Positions 1-8,225 of a DNA stretch of 64,000 bases are shown here, piece after piece (positions within the stretch are counted from its first letter, which is position 1; each line of letters begins with the position of its first letter). The stretch is from NCBI GenBank assembly GCA_016234555.1, contig JACRBJ010000082.1, positions 30,129 through 94,128 of the forward strand, in the 5' to 3' direction. The notes under the pieces were generated by a model. It was not told the origin of the DNA. It did not search any database and saw only the letters and a list, made by a program, of their open reading frames with translations. The DNA is from Chloroflexota bacterium. Its GTDB lineage: Bacteria; Chloroflexota; Anaerolineae; Anaerolineales; Villigracilaceae. The translations under genes and the position numbers were made by a program.

Positions 1-717
1 GCCAGCTTGTTCGGCAACATCTGCATTGCCAACGCTGAAGCATTGTCCTCGATTATCGCCTATCAGGTTGCTCATCCCGGACGCCCGATGATCTACAGCA
101 GCGCCACCGGCACCACCGACATGCGCAACGGCGCATACACGGCAGGCACACCGGAGATGGGATTGATGTCCGCCGCGCTGGTGGAAATGGGGCGCTTCTA
201 CAGCCTTCCCGCCTGTTCGGCTGGGTGTACCGCGGACGCGCGCCAACCCGGAGCGGAAGCCGTCCTCGAAAAGATCATCTCCACGCTGCCGCCTGTTTTG
301 GTGGGATCGGAAATCCTCATCGGCTTCGGCGAGATCGAAGGCGACCAGCTCCTCGTCCTCGAACAGATCGTGGTGGACAACGAAATTGCCCACTTCTGCG
401 AACGTGTCTTTCAAGGCGTGGATTCCAGCCCTGAAAAGATATTGACGAACGATATTGTTGATATCGGTCCCGGCGGAAACTTTCTCTCGCGCAAATCCAC
501 CCGCAAGTTTGCGCGCGGCACCGAAGTCCAATACGCCAACCTGCTCGACCGTCACACTCTCGACCAGTGGCTGCATCTCGGCAAGCCCTCGATGTATTCG
601 AACGCGCGCAAGAAAGTGGAGGAGATTCTCGCCGCCCCGCTGGATGATCCACTGCCCGATGCGATGATAGGTCAACTGGATGAAATCCTCGCCAGAGCGG
701 ATCGGGAACTGGAGTGA
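1..717 (+). CDS. MttB-family methyltransferase, 3' part only
   Basis: The reading frame is open at the left edge, so only the C-terminal ~238 residues are present. The sequence has the look of the trimethylamine methyltransferase (MttB) TIM-barrel family, which moves a methyl group from a methylated amine to a corrinoid protein. Typical pieces are the alternating glycine/alanine-rich strands around residues 20-60 and the G-C-T-A-D segment near residue 75. No in-frame UAG occurs in the visible part, so nothing here points to the pyrrolysine-type enzyme; non-pyrrolysine members use other quaternary amines or have unknown substrates. The corrinoid partner and methyltransferase II are not in the window and may lie upstream. 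A hairpin follows the stop. Family assignment is fairly sure, substrate unknown. Confidence 0.75.
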   Translation, partial: ASLFGNICIANAEALSSIIAYQVAHPGRPMIYSSATGTTDMRNGAYTAGTPEMGLMSAALVEMGRFYSLPACSAGCTADARQPGAEAVLEKIISTLPPVLVGSEILIGFGEIEGDQLLVLEQIVVDNEIAHFCERVFQGVDSSPEKILTNDIVDIGPGGNFLSRKSTRKFARGTEVQYANLLDRHTLDQWLHLGKPSMYSNARKKVEEILAAPLDDPLPDAMIGQLDEILARADRELE

Positions 718-737
718 CGACTGGAAAACAAGCAAAA

Positions 738-759
738 GCCCTCGTCGATGGGCGAGGGC
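738..759 (+). terminator. Hairpin after the MttB-family gene
   Basis: A perfect 7-bp inverted repeat (GCCCTCG / CGAGGGC) with an 8-nt loop begins about 20 nt after the stop. It is followed by a short, weak T-containing tract (GCTTTAT) and preceded by AAAA. It is a plausible intrinsic terminator separating this gene from the next. Confidence 0.5.
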
Positions 760-886
760 GCTTTATCCACAAGTACGATAAACACCATGACCAAACGCAA
801 TGGTGGTGTTATCATCAGAGTCGCATAATGATTTGTATCACGAGCAGGCAAAATTACATACAAAGGTGTCAAGTTTTGGAGGCTTT

Positions 887-3037
887 ATGAGAACCCGTTC
901 CCGCATCTTCTCAATCATTCTGTTTGTTTTTATTGCCACGGCATTGACGGTCTCCACAGTCCGTGCCGGCCCGCGGTTCGATGATCCTGCGCCCGCTTCT
1001 AATCCCGCTGCAGAAGCCTATCTGCTCGATGCCCTGCGAACAGGAGGTTATGCTGACTTGAGCGAATTCCCGGAAGGGGAGCGGAACATTAGCGGGGCTA
1101 CCCTGACCAGCGCTTTGAAGGACCCACAGGTACAAGCCCATTCCTTCATTTACATTGCGAACATCACTGTTGTGGATGCCATGTACTCGAATGACCTCAT
1201 CCTCCTCTCCAATATTCAACTATCCAGCGTGGAATTCCTGTCTTATGTTGATTTCAACAGTTCGCTTTTACAGGCTATTGCGATAGTCGGTTCAACTTTT
1301 CATGATACTGTCGACTTCAGTTTCGCTACATTCAATGGCAATATACTCATATTGAACAATACCTTTCAAGACCTGGCTGATTTCACACTTGCAACCTTTA
1401 ATTGCAACATAATCATGTGGGATAGCACCTATAAGGATTTAGACTTCCGTCGATCCACGATCAATGGGAATATGGATCTTCGTGACAATACCATCGATGG
1501 CAGCCTGATTTTTCATGCGGCACATGTGACAGGCGAGTTGCTTTTGGATGGCTCCAAGGTCCTGGGCACGGAACCGCAGTCAAGCTCATTATCCCCGGTT
1601 ACATTTTGGACCACGACTGTGGATGGTCCTGCGTCTTTCAAGAACATAAATTTCGCAGGCGAAGTCGATTTCAAGCAATCCAGTTTCCTCCGTTTGGACG
1701 TACAAAATGCCGTCTTTGAACAAAGTGTGAATCTCGGTGAAGTCATAGTCGACCAATCCGCGGATTTTTCCAATGCCAGTTTCAAGCAATCGGCAGATTT
1801 CACGAATTTTTATACTGGCAATGCTGCTAAATTTAAAGGAACACAGTTCAACAGCGATGCGATCTTCAGGAGCGCGATTATCGGGCGTGACACAGACTTC
1901 ACGGACGCCGTATTCGGCGGGATTGCGAGCTTCGACTACATCACAATTGGTCGTTTTTGCGATTTTGTTGGTACAACTTTCAATGACAAGTTCTCATTGA
2001 TCTATTCCACTGTCGCCTGGCCCTACTTCAATAATGTCACCTTCAATGGTCCCGTCAGTTTCGAAGGGATGCAAGCCAGCGAAGATTTCGAAATCGAAAA
2101 CTCCAGCTATACCCATCTCGAACAATCCTTCCCTGTTACCGTGGCAACCGTCGGTGGATCTGTAATATTTACGAATTTTGATGCCCCGGCCGGCTTGCTC
2201 CTATCCCGCAGTCAATTCGAAAGCTTGAATATTAGTTCGGAGAAGGAACTCAAGACTGAGTTTATCGACATCGACGAATCGGATATCGAGAACGAACTGA
2301 CGATCAGAAACATCAACATGAAGAAATTTACCGCCGCCGGGGCGACCATTGGGAAATCGACAAACCTCGACAAGGTGAGCATCACCCAAAAACTGGACAT
2401 GCGCAATGCCAGTATTGGGTTCCTCAAAATCGATGAACAACCCAACTGGCCCAAGGACCCCACTGCATTCAACCTGCGCGGCATGACCTACACGGACATC
2501 GACATCGGCGATCAGGGTCTCACCGACGAAACCTTTTACTCGCTTCTGGGATTGGTCAATCAATCCGCCTACAGTCCCCAGGCGTATGAGGCGCTCAGCC
2601 AGTTTCTAACGGACAAGGGACGTTCGGATTGGGCATCGGAAGTGGAACTTGCCCAAAACCGCCGCGAACGGAACCAAATCCTCAAGCCTTTTTCGGGGGC
2701 ATGGCTCTGGTCCTGGTTCCTCGATATTTTTGCGGGCTATGGCAAGCGACCCGTCTTTGCTTTTGGCTGGAGCGGGCTTGTGATTACGATTGGCGCATTC
2801 GTCTTCCGCCGCAAGGAGGATATGGTTCCCGTGGAGCAGGATGACGCGCCGGTGGAATATAACCCCGTCTGGTATTCCTTTGCGCTGTTCCTGCCCTACG
2901 TCGATCTCGGCATCGCCAGCAAATGGGAACCCAACCTCGAGAGGAAGTGGGCGCGCAATTACAAATATGTTCACATGATATTGGGTTGGGTGCTCGCCCC
3001 CATTGCCTTGCTGACTTTCAGTGGCATCATCGGCTAG
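887..3037 (+). CDS. Secreted pentapeptide-like repeat protein with C-terminal membrane domain
   Basis: Start chosen at the ATG at 887, which has GGAGG five bases upstream and opens a classic signal peptide (basic MRTRSR, then ~17 hydrophobic residues, A-R-A cleavage). About 450 residues follow with a degenerate pentapeptide-type pattern, where short phrases such as FNGN, ADFT and SFKQSADF recur every ~20 residues, expected to form a right-handed beta-helix outside the cytoplasmic membrane. The last ~110 residues hold two clear membrane segments with a charged stretch between (RRKEDMVPVEQDD). The 716-residue product therefore looks like an exported beta-helix tethered at its C-terminus. No enzyme motif was seen. 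The N-terminal 29 residues of the longer frame are unlikely to be translated. Function unknown. Confidence 0.8.
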   Translation: MRTRSRIFSIILFVFIATALTVSTVRAGPRFDDPAPASNPAAEAYLLDALRTGGYADLSEFPEGERNISGATLTSALKDPQVQAHSFIYIANITVVDAMYSNDLILLSNIQLSSVEFLSYVDFNSSLLQAIAIVGSTFHDTVDFSFATFNGNILILNNTFQDLADFTLATFNCNIIMWDSTYKDLDFRRSTINGNMDLRDNTIDGSLIFHAAHVTGELLLDGSKVLGTEPQSSSLSPVTFWTTTVDGPASFKNINFAGEVDFKQSSFLRLDVQNAVFEQSVNLGEVIVDQSADFSNASFKQSADFTNFYTGNAAKFKGTQFNSDAIFRSAIIGRDTDFTDAVFGGIASFDYITIGRFCDFVGTTFNDKFSLIYSTVAWPYFNNVTFNGPVSFEGMQASEDFEIENSSYTHLEQSFPVTVATVGGSVIFTNFDAPAGLLLSRSQFESLNISSEKELKTEFIDIDESDIENELTIRNINMKKFTAAGATIGKSTNLDKVSITQKLDMRNASIGFLKIDEQPNWPKDPTAFNLRGMTYTDIDIGDQGLTDETFYSLLGLVNQSAYSPQAYEALSQFLTDKGRSDWASEVELAQNRRERNQILKPFSGAWLWSWFLDIFAGYGKRPVFAFGWSGLVITIGAFVFRRKEDMVPVEQDDAPVEYNPVWYSFALFLPYVDLGIASKWEPNLERKWARNYKYVHMILGWVLAPIALLTFSGIIG

Positions 3038-3072
3038 GCCGCAGTTGCCACAAGTCATGAGAATACGGAAAC

Positions 3073-3948
3073 CTATTCATCCACCATCAGCTTGACGTAG
3101 ATTTCCTCCAGCGCCGATTCGCGCATGGACAAATCCACCAGCGTCCAGCCGCTTGCCGAGACGGTTTCCAACATGCCGGCAATTGCATCCACTTCGGCGG
3201 TGCGGAAAACATAATTGCCGCCGATATGTTCGTAATCGAGTTTATCGTCGGAGTGGAAGACGACCTGATATTCGCGTTTTCCCAGCCTGGCGCGGATGGC
3301 GTCCATCGTGTCGAAGACCAGCAGCTTCCCGTTCTTGATGATGCCCACGCGGTCGCAGATGGTCTCGACGTGAAAGAGGTTGTGAGCGCTGAGCAGAATG
3401 GTCTTGCCTTCGCGTTTGAGAGTCCGCAGGTAGTTGATGATGAAGAACGAGGTCAGCGGGTCCAGCCCGGAGTTGGGTTCGTCGAGGATCAGAACGTCGG
3501 GGTCGTGGAGCAGGGCGCGGGCGATGGCGGTCTTGCGTTTCATCCCTTTCGAGAATTCGCCCGTCAGCTTGGTCTTCTCCGCCAGGTGCAGTGAAGCCAG
3601 AAGCTGGTCGATTCGCGTCAATGCTTTCTGACGCGGCATGTGATAGAGTTCCGAAAAGAACAACAGGTATTGCTGGGCGGTCATGGATTCGTAGAGCGGA
3701 CTTTCCTCCGGCAGGAAGCCAAGTTTCTGCTTGATTTTGACTCCCTCCTTTTGGATGTCACGTCCCATCACGCGGATGCTCCCCGAAGTTGGTTCCACCA
3801 GCCCGGCGATCATCTTCATCGTGGTGCTTTTCCCCGCCCCGTTGTGACCGATGATGCCGACGATCTCGCCCGCTTCGATCTTTAGATTTAAATCGTCAAC
3901 GACTGTAGTATCATTGTAACGCTTGGTGATGTTTGCAAGTTCAATCAT
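3073..3948 (-). CDS. ABC exporter ATP-binding protein
   Basis: A 291-residue ABC ATPase of the ABC-2 exporter class. Visible motifs are Walker A (GHNGAGKST, near residue 35), a signature loop F-S-K-G-M-K-R-K in place of LSGGQ, Walker B with the catalytic Glu (DVLILDEPNSGLD) and the switch His (LLSAH). The C-terminal ~80 residues are the extra domain common in NatA-like ATPases. It is transcribed divergently from two ABC-2 permease genes (4093 and 5718), which are its likely partners. The shared 140-bp intergenic region carries a pair of identical palindromes. Substrate unknown; NatA/NatB-like sodium export, lipid or antibiotic export are all possible. Confidence 0.93.
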   Translation of the reverse strand: MIELANITKRYNDTTVVDDLNLKIEAGEIVGIIGHNGAGKSTTMKMIAGLVEPTSGSIRVMGRDIQKEGVKIKQKLGFLPEESPLYESMTAQQYLLFFSELYHMPRQKALTRIDQLLASLHLAEKTKLTGEFSKGMKRKTAIARALLHDPDVLILDEPNSGLDPLTSFFIINYLRTLKREGKTILLSAHNLFHVETICDRVGIIKNGKLLVFDTMDAIRARLGKREYQVVFHSDDKLDYEHIGGNYVFRTAEVDAIAGMLETVSASGWTLVDLSMRESALEEIYVKLMVDE

Positions 3949-3970
3949 GCTTCAATTTTATCCTAAAAAC

Positions 3971-4066
3971 AGACCTGACAGGTTTTATTGGACGCCTGAT
4001 GATCGAAACGTTTGTGAATCAAAGCCGGGTCGATTAAATATGGTTGCACGGGAACCTGTCAGGTCT
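3971..4066. repeat. Pair of inverted 14-bp palindromic repeats between divergent ABC genes
   Basis: AGACCTGACAGGTT at 3971-3984 and its exact reverse complement AACCTGTCAGGTCT at 4053-4066 lie 68 nt apart. Each core (ACCTG-A/T-CAGGT) is itself palindromic. Placement between divergent ATPase and permease genes would suit operators for a dimeric repressor. The motif also looks like the short dispersed palindromes found between genes elsewhere in this window, so a repeat element is the alternative. Confidence 0.6.
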
Positions 4067-4092
4067 TTCTAACGATATCGGGAAAACACTCA

Positions 4093-5721
4093 ATGAATCA
4101 AATCCTTGTCATAGCATGGCGTGAGATTACCCGCCTGCGGAAACGTTTTGGCGGCGGGGCGAGCCCCGTTGCCGTGTTGTTGTTGATGGGTGCGGTGGGA
4201 CTCTCCGCTTTTGCTCTGCGGGATACGGTCTCGCTGGGCAGCGGACTTTATCGCGTGGGCGTTTCGGGCGACGTGCCAGTTATCCAGGACAGCCGCTTTG
4301 CCGTCGTCGAAATTACAGAGCAAGATGGTCAGGCGCTGCTCGACGCCAAATCCATCGACGTGTGGATCGATGGCGCGCAGGTCGTCTCCCGCTCCGACGA
4401 CAAATCGCAGTTTGCCGTGCGGGCGTTGAAGCAGTACATGGAAAAAGCCGAACTGATTCGGGTGGGCAATTCCTTCGCGGAGGAGGACGCCTTTCCGCTG
4501 CGGGTGGGGATCAACTACCTGAATCCGAATCAGCTTCCAGCGGGGAATCTGCAAGGCGGGGAAACTGCCCCCGTTGCCAAGCCCGAAGAAGTCATCATCC
4601 CATCGCTCACGCCACCGCCCGCTCCGTTCACCCAGGTTCTGGTCGCGCTGATCTACATCCTGCCGATCACCTTTATCAGCATTTTCTTCACCAGCAGTTT
4701 CATGGACGAGAAGGTCAACCGCCGCCTGACGATTCTGCTCTCCGCGCCGATCACGCCGTTTCAGATCATCCTCGGCAAGATGCTGCCGTATGCGATTTTT
4801 TCGCTTGGAACCACCGCGTTGATCGCCGCGCTGACGAAGACGAACATCCCGCTTGCGCTTGCGATCTTTGCGCCGACCACGCTTTTTATTTTTGCCATCT
4901 ATCTGATGGTTCCGCTGTTCTATCGGACATTCAAAGACACCACGTTTATCGCCATGCTCGTGACCACGCTGACGACGGCGTATCTGGTTTTTCCTGCGAT
5001 GTTCACCAATGTCAATGACCTGGCGTATATCTCGCCGCTGGCGCTGGCGGTGAAGATGTATCGAGGTGAGCCGTTTGGCTGGCGCGAGTATTTGTTCCCG
5101 TCGCTGCCGATGTCGGCGATTTTTGGCTTTGCCATGTTTGCGGGGACGCGGCTGCTGAACGAGGAATTTTTGATGGGATACAAACCCATCACGCGCAAGG
5201 TGGCGGACGCGATCTACCTGATGATGGCGCACGCGCATCCGTATTTGTCCGTGCCGCTGTGGAGCCTGCTGGTCATCCCGATGGTGTACATGACCCAGAT
5301 GGTTTTTCTTGCGTTTGCCACGAACCTGCCCGTTGGGTTGATCGTCGGCGCGGTGCTGATCGCCTCCGCCTTTGTGGAGGAGGTGGTTAAGTCGGTGGGG
5401 ATTGTGGTGCTGGCGGAGCGCAGGGTCGTGACGAAGTTCCGCGACATCCTGGTGCTTTCGGCGCTCTCCGCGCTGGGATTTTTGGTCGGCGAAAAACTCC
5501 TGCTGTTGATTTCGATCAGCATGGTCTCGCAGGCAAGGGTTTCGGGCGCGTTGTTCGGATCGGGTCTGTTGCTGCTCATCCCGCTTGGTGCCCATTTTAT
5601 TTTTACCGCCATCATTACCCTGCTGCGGACAAAGTTGAGATTCCCCTACGCGTTGGCTTTGGCTGTCGGGACGATTGTGCATTTCATTTATAACGTTTAC
5701 GTGATGCGAGGTGGATTTTGA
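4093..5721 (+). CDS. ABC-2 permease fused to a PrsW-like intramembrane protease domain
   Basis: A 542-residue membrane protein. The first ~370 residues read as a NatB-like ABC-2 permease: one N-terminal membrane helix, a ~130-residue extracytoplasmic domain, the F-M-D-E-K-V-N-R-R-L loop, then a helix bundle. The C-terminal ~150 residues carry all four signatures of PrsW-type glutamic intramembrane proteases in order: EExxK (E429, E430, K433), GFxxGE (462-467), a membrane His (H501) and HxxxN (H530, N534). PrsW cleaves anti-sigma factors in Bacillus; here the domain sits in an exporter subunit. NatB permeases fused to the related CPBP protease family are known. The next permease gene overlaps the stop, and the ATPase is divergent. 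Permease is sure, catalytic activity is inferred. Confidence 0.85.
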   Translation: MNQILVIAWREITRLRKRFGGGASPVAVLLLMGAVGLSAFALRDTVSLGSGLYRVGVSGDVPVIQDSRFAVVEITEQDGQALLDAKSIDVWIDGAQVVSRSDDKSQFAVRALKQYMEKAELIRVGNSFAEEDAFPLRVGINYLNPNQLPAGNLQGGETAPVAKPEEVIIPSLTPPPAPFTQVLVALIYILPITFISIFFTSSFMDEKVNRRLTILLSAPITPFQIILGKMLPYAIFSLGTTALIAALTKTNIPLALAIFAPTTLFIFAIYLMVPLFYRTFKDTTFIAMLVTTLTTAYLVFPAMFTNVNDLAYISPLALAVKMYRGEPFGWREYLFPSLPMSAIFGFAMFAGTRLLNEEFLMGYKPITRKVADAIYLMMAHAHPYLSVPLWSLLVIPMVYMTQMVFLAFATNLPVGLIVGAVLIASAFVEEVVKSVGIVVLAERRVVTKFRDILVLSALSALGFLVGEKLLLLISISMVSQARVSGALFGSGLLLLIPLGAHFIFTAIITLLRTKLRFPYALALAVGTIVHFIYNVYVMRGGF

Positions 5722-6746
5722 TAACCCCGTTTCTGGCTGTCGTCAAGAAGGAACTGGTTTCGGTCATCCGCGACCGTACCATCATTATTTCGTTGTTGAT
5801 TCAACTCTTCATCGCCTCGTTCTCGTCCGCGCTGTTGTTGGGGATGCTCTCGCTGTACGACTCGGATACCATCATGCGGGTCAGCGGGGAGGGCTTCAAA
5901 ATCGGCATGGTTGGCGAGAGTCCGCTGTCTTCGTTTGTCCGCCAGCGCGGATTAACTGTTGTTCCCTTTGACACGCTCAGCGAAGCCGAAGCCGTCTTTT
6001 TCCAAAACGGGGTGAGCGCGATCTTCGTCGTCCCCGAAGGCATTCAGGACACGGCGGAAATCAAGCTATACCTGCCCGACAACGAGGCGGTCAGTTCGCT
6101 GATCCGCATGGTGGTGCAGGAGCCGCTCAAGCAATACGAGAATTACCTGCGCGGGGAAAACGGGGTCGAGGTCCGTTATGCAGATTTGAAGGGCAAGCCC
6201 GCCACTTCCTTTGAATTCATGTACTCTGTGCTGCTGCCCATGCTGATGCTGTTTCCAGCCTTCGTCTCCGGCAGCATGTCGGTCGACTCGCTGACGGAGG
6301 AGGTCGAGAACAACACCCTGCAAACCCTGCTCTCCGCGCCGCTCTCGCTCAACGGGATGATCTCCGCCAAAATCACGTCTTCGGTCATCATCGCCATTTT
6401 GCAGTGCATTGCCTGGCTGTCCCTACTGAGGCTGAACGACATCGCAATTCAAAACGTGGGCTGGATTCTCCTGCTGGCGTTGATCATTGCGGGCATCACT
6501 TCGACAGCGGCGATGCTGGGTGCTGTCCTCCTCAAAGACCGCGAGCGCTCGCAGTTCATCTACTCCCTCTCGTTACTGGCGGCGGCAGCCATCAGCACAC
6601 TGTTGAACGTCTCGCCGATTACGACCCTGTCGCGGCTGGCAATTGGCGACGCCTACACTGGCGGCTGGAACGTGGCAATCTTCGCCGTGGTTTTGGTCGG
6701 GTTGTATTTCCTGCTGTTGAAACTTTCCCGACGTATGACGGCATAA
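5718..6746 (+). CDS. ABC-2 type permease, second subunit
   Basis: A 342-residue ABC-2 membrane subunit. It has one N-terminal helix, a soluble extracytoplasmic domain of ~140 residues, the characteristic S-L-T-E-E-V-E-N-N-T-L-Q-T-L loop and a five-helix C-terminal bundle. The likely start is a TTG that overlaps the stop of the upstream permease by 4 nt, indicating translational coupling and a heterodimeric exporter with the ATPase at 3073-3948. Unlike its partner it ends after the last permease helix and has no protease domain. It meets the glycerol-1-phosphate-dehydrogenase-like gene tail to tail with no gap. Confidence 0.9.
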   Translation: MITPFLAVVKKELVSVIRDRTIIISLLIQLFIASFSSALLLGMLSLYDSDTIMRVSGEGFKIGMVGESPLSSFVRQRGLTVVPFDTLSEAEAVFFQNGVSAIFVVPEGIQDTAEIKLYLPDNEAVSSLIRMVVQEPLKQYENYLRGENGVEVRYADLKGKPATSFEFMYSVLLPMLMLFPAFVSGSMSVDSLTEEVENNTLQTLLSAPLSLNGMISAKITSSVIIAILQCIAWLSLLRLNDIAIQNVGWILLLALIIAGITSTAAMLGAVLLKDRERSQFIYSLSLLAAAAISTLLNVSPITTLSRLAIGDAYTGGWNVAIFAVVLVGLYFLLLKLSRRMTA

Positions 6747-8180
6747 TCAGGCGCAGTCCTTCCAGATTTTTCTCCAAAGCGTTTCCCGATCCCAGTTGAC
6801 GAAAATCAACAGGTCGCCCAAGGTCAACCGTTTCCGCATTAGCGAGGCGTGCATGAAGGCAAAGCGCGCCTCTTTTTCGTTGATTGGGGGATTGAGTCCT
6901 GACCAGCGGGTTGGCGCTCCGACTGCAAGCAGGATGCCGCTAATCGTTTCGGGTGGACAAGTCTCCGCTGTGAGTTGATCCCGCACTGACAACCAATTCG
7001 CAAGGACGGCTTCAAAGTCCCCGCGATGCGCATGCCACTTCTCCAGTTTCTGGCTGTAATCTGACCAGCACTCCGCGTTCGCCTTCCCGCTGGGATCGAT
7101 TTCTGCAAAGCTGCTCTCGATAAGGGTCTTCATCGAATCCGTCGAAGGGTAGCATACATCCACGTTCAGCGAGCGCGGATCAAAGTTTGCAAGAAAGTCA
7201 CGATACATTTCCGCACCTGCCAAAGTCGCCAGCGCCACCTGTGACCCGTGGACAGCAAGCGGCTGGTGAGAGATTTCCGCCTGCAAATCGAGCACGTGCG
7301 ACATGACGTGTTCAAATCCAGACATCGGCGTGGTGGCATGGGACAGCGACATCGCCAACCCGCCCAGCGCGATGACCTTTGCCAGCATCGCCACGCTTTC
7401 CAAATTCCCCTTGCAGATTCCCTCCGCGTGTTCCATCAGCAAATCATTCAGCGGACCGACGAGATTCTTCGCCAGTTCCGAATACGTGGAGTCCATGCCG
7501 AGGCGGTGAGCCAGATACCAGTCGGGGAAGCTGACGAAGACCGCCAGCATGTCGCCAACGCCGCCGACAGTCATTTCGTATGGAGCGTCGCGCAGGGTTT
7601 CGAGGTCGCAGATTAACGCATCGGGGTAACGGGAATCGAGCGTGCGTTTGACTCCGTCTACAAAAGTGGGGGACATGTTCGAGGTAAAAGCGCTGACGCT
7701 GTTTGCGGTTTGAAATACCACGAACGGAATCTTCTTTCCCGTTTCCTGTTGATAAAGAAAACAGCCATGCTTGGCGATATCTGTGACCACGCCAGAACCG
7801 ATGGAAAGAACGGCGCATCCCGCGCTCAAACTCTTTTGCACCGTTTGAATGTGCGGCATGTCGGTGTGGACTTGTCCACTCTCGTCCGCTTTCAGGATGC
7901 AAGGTTGAACCTGCCAGCCGTCTTTCCGCAGAATGTCGAGCATCTGTGACTTGAGGTAATTCCCTGCACGCCACATCGACGTCTCATCCATGACCACAAC
8001 CAGCGGCTTGTTCTGGCTCGCGCCCACCGATTTGAGAATATCCGTCGTTTTGAGCAGCGCATCTGATTCAAAGACCATGTGCTTGATCGGCATGGTCTCG
8101 TGTGCGGGGAATCCCGGCAGCTTGCAGATTGCCTCCCAGAATTTCTCTCTGTCAGCAGGGTCGTAGGGTAGATTGGTCAT
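6747..8180 (-). CDS. Glycerol-1-phosphate dehydrogenase-like protein (AraM/EgsA group)
   Basis: A 477-residue member of the iron-containing alcohol dehydrogenase / dehydroquinate-synthase-like superfamily. The nucleotide-binding G-S-G-V-V-T-D-I-A-K segment and the V-G-G-V-G-D-M metal-site region match sn-glycerol-1-phosphate dehydrogenases, with further ligands expected in the S-G-F-E-H-V-M-S-H segment and in V-H-G. Such enzymes reduce dihydroxyacetone phosphate to glycerol-1-phosphate, the enantiomer used in archaeal lipids and, in some Firmicutes, made by AraM. It lies downstream of a HAD-IIA phosphatase in the same direction, which could hydrolyse the product. The family is longer here than AraM (~390) because of a C-terminal extension. 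Exact substrate is not proven. Confidence 0.75.
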   Translation of the reverse strand: MTNLPYDPADREKFWEAICKLPGFPAHETMPIKHMVFESDALLKTTDILKSVGASQNKPLVVVMDETSMWRAGNYLKSQMLDILRKDGWQVQPCILKADESGQVHTDMPHIQTVQKSLSAGCAVLSIGSGVVTDIAKHGCFLYQQETGKKIPFVVFQTANSVSAFTSNMSPTFVDGVKRTLDSRYPDALICDLETLRDAPYEMTVGGVGDMLAVFVSFPDWYLAHRLGMDSTYSELAKNLVGPLNDLLMEHAEGICKGNLESVAMLAKVIALGGLAMSLSHATTPMSGFEHVMSHVLDLQAEISHQPLAVHGSQVALATLAGAEMYRDFLANFDPRSLNVDVCYPSTDSMKTLIESSFAEIDPSGKANAECWSDYSQKLEKWHAHRGDFEAVLANWLSVRDQLTAETCPPETISGILLAVGAPTRWSGLNPPINEKEARFAFMHASLMRKRLTLGDLLIFVNWDRETLWRKIWKDCA

Positions 8181-8190
8181 CGGGTTACCT

Positions 8191-8225
8191 TTTGGACTGC
8201 AAAATCTCTGATTTTGCAGTCCAAA
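8191..8225. repeat. Perfect 16-bp stem hairpin between two same-strand genes
   Basis: TTTGGACTGCAAAATC (8191-8206) pairs perfectly with GATTTTGCAGTCCAAA (8210-8225) across a 3-nt loop. It begins right at the stop of the HAD gene and ends just before the start region of the dehydrogenase gene. It may act as an mRNA processing or partial termination signal, or be a dispersed palindrome. A clear T-run is missing. Confidence 0.75.

Noticed and set aside
4090..5682. 530-codon open frame on the minus strand opposite the first ABC permease
   Set aside because: It mirrors a clear membrane-protein gene. The product is an Arg/Gln/His-rich low-complexity chain, typical of an antisense shadow in GC-rich DNA.
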